The position numbers and the translations under genes are program-made. A DNA stretch of 46,530 bases from Chloroflexota bacterium (lineage in GTDB: Bacteria; Chloroflexota; Dehalococcoidia; Lucifugimonadales; UBA2985), in NCBI GenBank assembly GCA_002717805.1, contig PBBS01000018.1:47962-94491 (forward strand). The letters run 5' to 3'. Under the pieces are notes generated by a model, which was not told where the DNA came from, searched no databases, and saw only the letters and a list, made by a program, of their open reading frames with translations. Below are positions 42,227 through 46,530 of this stretch, one piece after another; position 1 is the stretch's first letter, and every line of letters starts with the position of its first letter.

Positions 42227-44734
42227 ATGAGTCAAGACGGATTCTCCCAACCCCTATCTGGCATCCGTGTAATAGATCTTACACAAGGAATACCTGGTTC
42301 TTATTGTACTAAGGTTCTTGCCGATTTTGGGGCAGATGTCATTAAAGTAGAGAAACCAGGAGTAGGTGACTACACTCGCCGTATGGGTCCATTTCCGAAC
42401 GACATAAATGATCAGGAGAAGAGTGGTCTATTTTTATACCTTAATACTAACAAGCGGAGCATCACTTTAGATTTGAAAAATCCATCAGATATTGAGGTTG
42501 TGAAAGATTTAGTAGCATCTGCTGACGTCTTTGTGGAGAATTTCAAACCTGGGGTTATAGATAAACTAGGTTTAGGTTACGACATATTAAAGCGTATAAA
42601 TTCTGGATTAATCATGACGTCAATATCCAACTTTGGCCAAACTGGGCCATATAAGGATTATGTTGCATCTGAGTTGGTGCTATATGCGATGGGAGGTAGG
42701 ATGGGCGCGTCCGGCTTGCCAGACAGATATCCTGTAAAGCTTGGTGGTAATCATGTTCAGTATCAGGCTGGTAATAACGCTGCTATGGCCACAATATTTG
42801 CTTGGTATGGCAGAGAGTACAACGGTTTAGGCGGACAGCAAGTTGATGTCTCTATACTTGAAACACAATTAGCATCTATAAATGGGCGACTTACAAGCCT
42901 GTTAGGGTATCAATACAATGGAGAGAGAGGCAGAAGATTAGGGCCGGCTAGGATAGGATATCCCAATGGCCATTTCCCGTGCATAGATGGGACTATATCT
43001 GTGTCTGGTGCTGGTCAGAGATTCCCATTAACGGCTGCCGCTTTAGGCATGCCAGAGTTAGTTGAAGATCCAAGATATGGTATAACAACGGGCACTCAGG
43101 ATATGGATTATAAAGATGAATTTATGGAAACCATATGGTTGCCTTGGCTGGCAGAGAGAACGAAACATGAGGCAGTAAAGGAATGCCAAGAGCATGGCTT
43201 GTTGATATCTGCTAACAGCAGGATTGACGAGGTGATGGATGACAATCCTCAGTTGGATGCGAGGGGTTATTTTTCCAGTATAGAGCACCCAGTGGCAGGT
43301 AATCTTCGTTATCCTGGATCTCAGATATACAACGATAGTGGTTGGTGGCAATTAAATAGACCTGCTCCAACCTTGGGGCAACATAATGAAGAGATACTTG
43401 CTGAGATTGGCACGATTACTAGATCTAATGAATCAACCGATAAAGTTGGATCTACCAAACGGCCATTGGAGGGTATCAGGGTTATAGACATGGCAGTTAT
43501 ATTTGCAGGGCCTTACGGTACCATGTTCCTTGGTGACATGGGAGCAGAGATTATACGAATTGAAACCTTGAATGGCCTTCCGGCCACTAGCCGGGGTCAA
43601 TTTGCAAGACCAAGTAAAGAATCACAGATGAAAGCCGCTACGTCTCCATATCCAGATAGAGACCCAGGTCCTAGACCATGGAACAGAGCATCTAATTTCA
43701 ACGCTCATGCAAGAAATAAACATGGTATTACGATGGATATGAATAAGGACGAAGCTCGGTCGGCGTTTAGGAAGCTTGTAGAGGTTAGTGACATATTTAT
43801 AGAAAATAATGCCACAGGCTCCATGAAGCGGTTAGGTATATCGTATGATGTTATCAGTCAGTGGAATCCCAGGTTGATAATGATATCGGCGACGGGATTT
43901 GGCCAAACAGGACCATGGAATTACTATAGGGGGATTGGCACTCAGTTCGAAGCATCTGTAGGTCATGCTACGGTCACAGGTTACCCAGATATGGGTACTG
44001 ATGGTGCTCCTGGATCTGTTGCTGCTGACGCCGCATGCGGCGTAACGATAGGTTTGGTTGCTACTATGGCCCTTCATCAGAGAGAAAAAACAGGCAAAGG
44101 TGTTTATATAGATATATCTCTTGGAGAGAACTTCTTGCCTCAGTTGGGTGAGTTGTATATGGATTATTCTATTAATGGCAGGGTTGCAGGACCTATAGGG
44201 AACCGTGATCATTTGGGCAATCTGGTTCAGGGAGTATACCAATGCGCAGGTGATGACGAGTGGATAGCCATATCTATTGCCAATATTGATGAGTGGAATA
44301 CTCTTACCAATATTATGAAAATCGATAATAAGTTTGGTAGCATGCAGGATTTGATGGCCAATCACGATACGGTGGATACTCTTATCTCCGAATGGACCTC
44401 GAGTCAGGATCCAGTCAAGCTATTTCATGAGTTGCAGTCCAAAGGCATTATGGCAGGACACATAATGCATGAAGAGCATGTTTTTAGTGATCCACAGATC
44501 AAGGAACGTGACTTTTTTGTTCAAATAACACATCCAGAGGCTGGCACACATTTATATCCTAGTACTACATATAAAATGAGCAAGGTTGCATTCGAAGTAC
44601 GAAAACCTCCGATGAGGTTAGGCGAGGATAATGATTATGTTTACCGTGAAATAATTAAGCTCACTGAGGACGAATACCAATACCTAAAAGATCAGGGTCA
44701 TATTGGCATGGATTACGCAGCTCATGTTAGGTAG
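42227..44734 (+). CDS. Double-domain CaiB/BaiF (family III) CoA-transferase
   Basis: Family III enzymes move CoA between carboxylic acids. This 835-aa chain holds two complete modules in tandem. Module 1 (~5-400) has PLSGIRVIDLTQGIPGSYCT, ADFGADVIKVEKPGVGDYTR, FGQTGPYKDY and GGQQVDVSILETQL. Module 2 (~412-835) has RPLEGIRVIDMAVIFAGPYG, DMGAEIIRIETLNG, FGQTGPWNYY and GVYIDISLGENF. Both have an acidic residue (Glu) after V/I-D-V/I-S at the catalytic position (usually Asp). Family III enzymes work as interlocked dimers, so the fusion may make an internal heterodimer. GGAGGG precedes ATG 42227. Substrate acids are unknown. Confidence 0.9.
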   Translation: MSQDGFSQPLSGIRVIDLTQGIPGSYCTKVLADFGADVIKVEKPGVGDYTRRMGPFPNDINDQEKSGLFLYLNTNKRSITLDLKNPSDIEVVKDLVASADVFVENFKPGVIDKLGLGYDILKRINSGLIMTSISNFGQTGPYKDYVASELVLYAMGGRMGASGLPDRYPVKLGGNHVQYQAGNNAAMATIFAWYGREYNGLGGQQVDVSILETQLASINGRLTSLLGYQYNGERGRRLGPARIGYPNGHFPCIDGTISVSGAGQRFPLTAAALGMPELVEDPRYGITTGTQDMDYKDEFMETIWLPWLAERTKHEAVKECQEHGLLISANSRIDEVMDDNPQLDARGYFSSIEHPVAGNLRYPGSQIYNDSGWWQLNRPAPTLGQHNEEILAEIGTITRSNESTDKVGSTKRPLEGIRVIDMAVIFAGPYGTMFLGDMGAEIIRIETLNGLPATSRGQFARPSKESQMKAATSPYPDRDPGPRPWNRASNFNAHARNKHGITMDMNKDEARSAFRKLVEVSDIFIENNATGSMKRLGISYDVISQWNPRLIMISATGFGQTGPWNYYRGIGTQFEASVGHATVTGYPDMGTDGAPGSVAADAACGVTIGLVATMALHQREKTGKGVYIDISLGENFLPQLGELYMDYSINGRVAGPIGNRDHLGNLVQGVYQCAGDDEWIAISIANIDEWNTLTNIMKIDNKFGSMQDLMANHDTVDTLISEWTSSQDPVKLFHELQSKGIMAGHIMHEEHVFSDPQIKERDFFVQITHPEAGTHLYPSTTYKMSKVAFEVRKPPMRLGEDNDYVYREIIKLTEDEYQYLKDQGHIGMDYAAHVR

Positions 44735-44741
44735 CGATATC

Positions 44742-44770
44742 TTGACCAGATTAACGTCCTGACCTATTAT
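44742..44770 (+). promoter_or_regulatory. Promoter of tRNA-Pro
   Basis: TTGACC (44742-44747), a 17-nt spacer and TATTAT (44765-44770) are followed by the tRNA at 44779, so transcription would begin almost at its 5' end. Confidence 0.65.
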
Positions 44771-44778
44771 GTGTTCTC

Positions 44779-44853
44779 CGGGGTGTGGCGCAGGGGGAGC
44801 GCGCCTGTTTTGGGAACAGGAGGTCGAAGGTTCAAATCCTTTCACCCCGACCA
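44779..44853 (+). tRNA. tRNA-Pro (TGG)
   Basis: Acceptor CGGGGTG (44779-44785) pairs fully with CACCCCG (44843-44849). Anticodon stem CCTGT/ACAGG encloses TTTGGGA with anticodon TGG (44811-44813). The T arm GAAGG-TTCAAAT-CCTTT is regular, with discriminator A and an encoded CCA at 44851-44853. Confidence 0.97.
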
Positions 44854-44869
44854 TTTTCTAGGCACAAAG

Positions 44870-44904
44870 AGAGACCTTTCACTAAGTTGAGAGGTCTCTT
44901 TTTT
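44870..44904 (+). terminator. Rho-independent terminator after tRNA-Pro
   Basis: AGAGACCT (44870-44877) pairs with AGGTCTCT (44892-44899), extended inward by several weaker pairs, and is followed by a T-run to 44904. It ends the one-gene tRNA-Pro unit. Confidence 0.85.
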
Positions 44905-44909
44905 ATCTA

Positions 44910-44932
44910 GGACACTAATATGGACACTAATA
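44910..44932. repeat. Two tandem copies of GGACACTAATA
   Basis: GGACACTAATAT (44910-44921) is followed at once by GGACACTAATA (44922-44932), directly after the tRNA-Pro terminator. Short direct repeats here could be protein-binding arms; their role is unknown. Confidence 0.6.
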
Positions 44933-44974
44933 GGTGGTTGGTTGGGCTAACTATTGGGTTAACTAAGTGATACC

Positions 44975-45046
44975 GACTTCCCTTCTGTCGGGGTATATCT
45001 ATAGTACTAAGGTATGCGAAAAATTATCGCTTTGGGTCAGGAAATA
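44975..45046. repeat. Left copy of ~72-bp imperfect direct repeat
   Basis: It matches 46362-46432 in the same orientation. Fully identical blocks are GACTTCCCTT at the start, 23 bp at 44993-45015 (ending TAGTACTAAGGTAT) and GGGTCAGGAAATA at the end; between them are scattered changes and one-base indels. The two copies bracket the small-gene block. Confidence 0.85.
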
Positions 45047-45060
45047 AGTAGTCTCGTCTG

Positions 45061-45462
45061 CTATCGCACTATGTCAAACTTTTCTATAGCAGGGTCGCCA
45101 GCATAAGGACATTTAAGTTCCCACATTAGGAAATTAATGTAGTACCAGAGACCTTCATCCACCTCTATTCTTTCTTTAGTCAACAGGGAAATACCTCCTT
45201 TAGGCCATTGTATTTCACGTTTAGATCGAACATCATCAAATGCCCCAAACGCACTCGCACCTGCCGCATCTCTCGTCATCTCTAGGTTGTCGCAATCTTT
45301 GTTAGCTACCCATTCATCAATTCTAGATTCTAGGCCTTGTTGCCGAGGACTGCCCTTATCCCAGTCGACTAACTCATCCAGTCTACGAGTCTCCCTTTCA
45401 CAAGCAGTGGAGGCTAATAGTAATAACAAGAATATTCCAATGACAAAGTAAGATTTCCTCAT
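45061..45462 (-). CDS. Hypothetical small lipoprotein
   Basis: 133 aa with a clear lipoprotein signal: MRKSYFVIGIFLLLLLASTA then C21 (lipobox LASTAC). The mature part is charged (ERETRRLDELVDWDKG), has two more cysteines (KDCDNLEM and LKCPYAGD) and an aromatic stretch GLWYYINFLMWELKCPY. I recognise no family. The ribosome site before ATG 45462 is weak. It is the last gene of the minus-strand small-gene block. Confidence 0.65.
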   Translation of the reverse strand: MRKSYFVIGIFLLLLLASTACERETRRLDELVDWDKGSPRQQGLESRIDEWVANKDCDNLEMTRDAAGASAFGAFDDVRSKREIQWPKGGISLLTKERIEVDEGLWYYINFLMWELKCPYAGDPAIEKFDIVR

Positions 45463-45540
45463 AGCACTTACCGTTGCCTACGTTGCATTGCCAGACCGTA
45501 GATAAGGTGGAATCTGGAATCTCTAAGTATGCTTAGTAGT

Positions 45541-45624
45541 TTATTTTTCATCCTCAGGCTCGTGATTTACAACTTCGTTGTACGTCCCGCAGGTTTTACA
45601 CTTTATCCCTGCTCTTCTATCTTT
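45541..45624 (-). other. Open frame encoding a CxxC tail, +1 relative to the 59-aa gene
   Basis: Directly after the 59-aa gene, a frame with no start codon of its own reads K-D-R-R-A-G-I-K-C-K-T-C-G-T-Y-N-E-V-V-N and then HEPEDEK to a stop. It looks protein-like (a CxxC pair followed by an acidic end). Losing one A from the A5 run near the stop of the 59-aa gene would join the two frames into a protein of about 84 aa. Confidence 0.45.
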
Positions 45625-45796
45625 TTACTTTATTCCACACTATTCTAGCAGACCCTATAACTCCGATTATAACGGAAGACCATGCTACAATTTGAATAGT
45701 TAGTATGTCTTCTCCAAATCCATGTCTAGAGAGGTCAGCCACAAGTCCACCAAACAAAATCAAAGGTATTGGGAAATAGTCTTTTAATATCGTCAT
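45617..45796 (-). CDS. Putative 59-aa two-helix membrane protein
   Basis: The frame reads MTILKDYFPIPLILFGGLVA, a short polar loop (DLSRHGFGEDILT), then IQIVAWSSVIIGVIGSARIV and WNKVKR. Two hydrophobic segments with a basic end suggest a hairpin in the membrane. AAAGGAGGAAG lies a proper distance before ATG 45796, one of the strongest ribosome sites in the window, which argues for real translation. It may continue into the CxxC tail at 45541-45624 by frameshift or after correction of a homopolymer error. Family unknown. Confidence 0.65.
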   Translation of the reverse strand: MTILKDYFPIPLILFGGLVADLSRHGFGEDILTIQIVAWSSVIIGVIGSARIVWNKVKR

Positions 45797-45835
45797 ATAA
45801 TATCTTCCTCCTTTATTATTTGTATGTCTATCCCT

Positions 45836-45946
45836 TTATCTGCTAACAATTCCGACTATCAACGCTACCACTTGAAAGGCTCCCCATATCAAAAAAGTGG
45901 GAATAAGAATTTCCTTCCAAGTACGTTTCTTCTTAATCGTTTTCAT
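45836..45946 (-). CDS. Putative 36-aa single-helix membrane protein
   Basis: MKTIKKKRTWKEILIPTFLI is followed by WGAFQVVALIVGIVSR: a strongly basic N-terminus and one hydrophobic helix. It lies between the 106-aa and 59-aa genes with short gaps (7 and 39 nt) on the same strand, which supports translation despite the lack of a clear ribosome site. Confidence 0.5.
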   Translation of the reverse strand: MKTIKKKRTWKEILIPTFLIWGAFQVVALIVGIVSR

Positions 45947-45953
45947 TATTTGG

Positions 45954-46274
45954 TTAGTCTTCTATAATATTTTCTGGGTCAAAACCTTGGGGATCTGGGT
46001 AGATGCAATCGCGATCTGACTCGTCTGGGTGATACCCTAAAAGGCCAGCCGCCTTTTGGAAAAGTTCCCTTTTCTTGTCTAGGTCCGATTGCGGCGGGGC
46101 CAAATCCGTTTTCCCTTTTGACCTTACCCACTCCACTATGGCTTTCAACTCTGGGTCATCTGGGTTCAAACCTAAATGACCTGCAGCGTTCTGGAACAAT
46201 GCCCGCTTTTTCTCTTGGCTGTCAGAGTCTGCCGCATCGGCTTTCTTTGAAGACTTCTTTTTAGGATTAGCCAT
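45954..46274 (-). CDS. Hypothetical protein with internal duplication (AAG-x-LG repeat)
   Basis: This 106-aa soluble protein has a Lys/Ser-rich start (MANPKKKSSKKADAADSDSQ) and two copies of one motif: KKRALFQNAAGHLGLNPDD (22-40) and KKRELFQKAAGLLGYHPDE (67-85), joined by a helix (ELKAIVEWVRSKG) and a Pro-rich stretch. The end is acidic (DPQGFDPENIIED). The repeat looks like a short helix-loop unit of about 19 residues. I recognise no family. GGAG precedes ATG 46274 and an extended -10 promoter lies at 46303-46311. It heads the minus-strand small-gene block. Confidence 0.7.
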   Translation of the reverse strand: MANPKKKSSKKADAADSDSQEKKRALFQNAAGHLGLNPDDPELKAIVEWVRSKGKTDLAPPQSDLDKKRELFQKAAGLLGYHPDESDRDCIYPDPQGFDPENIIED

Positions 46275-46302
46275 TACTTTAATCTCCGCATTTGGTTACC
46301 TA

Positions 46303-46311
46303 ATAATACCA
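46303..46311 (-). promoter_or_regulatory. Extended -10 promoter of the small-gene block
   Basis: The minus strand reads TGGTATTAT (TGn plus TATTAT) about 30 nt upstream of the 106-aa gene; no good -35 box. Confidence 0.4.
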
Positions 46312-46361
46312 TGTTAGCCAGAACCTACTATTTTCATGCCTCGCCTTCGGCTAACGACTTT

Positions 46362-46432
46362 GACTTCCCTTCCAAGGACGTATATCTATAGTACTAAGGT
46401 ATTTAGAAAATATCGCTTGGGGTCAGGAAATA
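46362..46432. repeat. Right copy of ~72-bp imperfect direct repeat
   Basis: Same-orientation partner of 44975-45046, including the identical 23-bp core at 46380-46402 and GGGTCAGGAAATA at 46420-46432. The distance between the copies is 1387 bp. Confidence 0.85.
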
Positions 46433-46473
46433 TAAATATATGGTAAAGTAAATCTATTAACTAAAATTAAAAA

Positions 46474-46530
46474 ATGTCAAAAACAAATTCAAATACTGAA
46501 TATTATATTCATCCTGAGGGATGGAAATTT
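46474..46530 (+). CDS. Start of an unknown gene, cut by window edge
   Basis: An ATG at 46474 opens a frame MSKTNSNTEYYIHPEGWKF that runs off the window. There is no clear ribosome site in the A-rich leader, and 19 residues are too few to assign a family. Confidence 0.4.
   Translation, partial: MSKTNSNTEYYIHPEGWKF

Noticed and set aside
43832-44365. Antisense frame inside the CoA-transferase gene
   Set aside because: No ribosome site and no recognisable features; the sense frame is strongly conserved.

Overview
The window is an AT-rich bacterial chromosome segment, densely coded, with frequent TTG and GTG starts, good Shine-Dalgarno sites and sigma70-like promoters (TTGCAA or TTGACA, 17 nt, TATAAT-like). 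The gene set suggests a free-living, respiring member of the Chloroflexota, most like the marine SAR202/Dehalococcoidia lineages. The clues are NADPH:F420 reductase, ferredoxin-linked 2-oxoacid oxidation, ADP-forming acyl-CoA synthetase, a CaiB/BaiF CoA-transferase, quinone-linked PyrD and Pro/Thr-rich lipoprotein linkers. This assignment is an inference from gene content; no rRNA is present.

Layout. (1) 1-6.8 kb: a truncated citrate synthase gene (minus) diverges from korAB (2-oxoacid:ferredoxin oxidoreductase), followed by ccmE and nadE (minus) and by HIT and DUF971 genes (plus). (2) 6.9-16.6 kb: a complete 11-gene complex I operon, nuoABCDHIJKLMN, without nuoEFG. (3) 16.6-20.5 kb: pyrD (minus), F420 reductase (plus), a strong hairpin terminator and an orphan family-5 ABC substrate-binding lipoprotein (minus). 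(4) 20.7-26 kb: aspS, then the proteostasis operon tig-clpP-clpX. (5) 26-35.8 kb: a long minus-strand housekeeping run, transcribed right to left: a TIGR01777 epimerase/SRPBCC fusion, topA, a Xer recombinase, aroQ, an M24 peptidase, efp, xseA, xseB, a PHP phosphoesterase and a PurN-like formyltransferase. (6) 36-44.7 kb: an acyl-CoA metabolism neighbourhood with split ADP-forming acyl-CoA synthetase subunits, an ecdysteroid-kinase-like phosphotransferase, a Pro/Thr-rich lipoprotein, tRNA-Asp, a cyclase, a VOC protein and a double-domain CaiB/BaiF CoA-transferase. (7) 44.7-46.5 kb: tRNA-Pro with its own promoter and terminator, then an accessory block of very small minus-strand genes (106, 36, 59 and 133 aa) lying between two imperfect direct repeats of about 72 bp.

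How the genes fit together: citrate synthase and KorAB are TCA-cycle steps, and KorAB yields reduced ferredoxin. A complex I lacking its NADH-input module could take electrons from such a donor, while PyrD feeds quinone directly. The acyl-CoA synthetase and CoA-transferase genes point to breakdown of organic acids. The least explained parts are the small-gene block after tRNA-Pro and an EF-P whose tip residue is neither Lys nor Arg.
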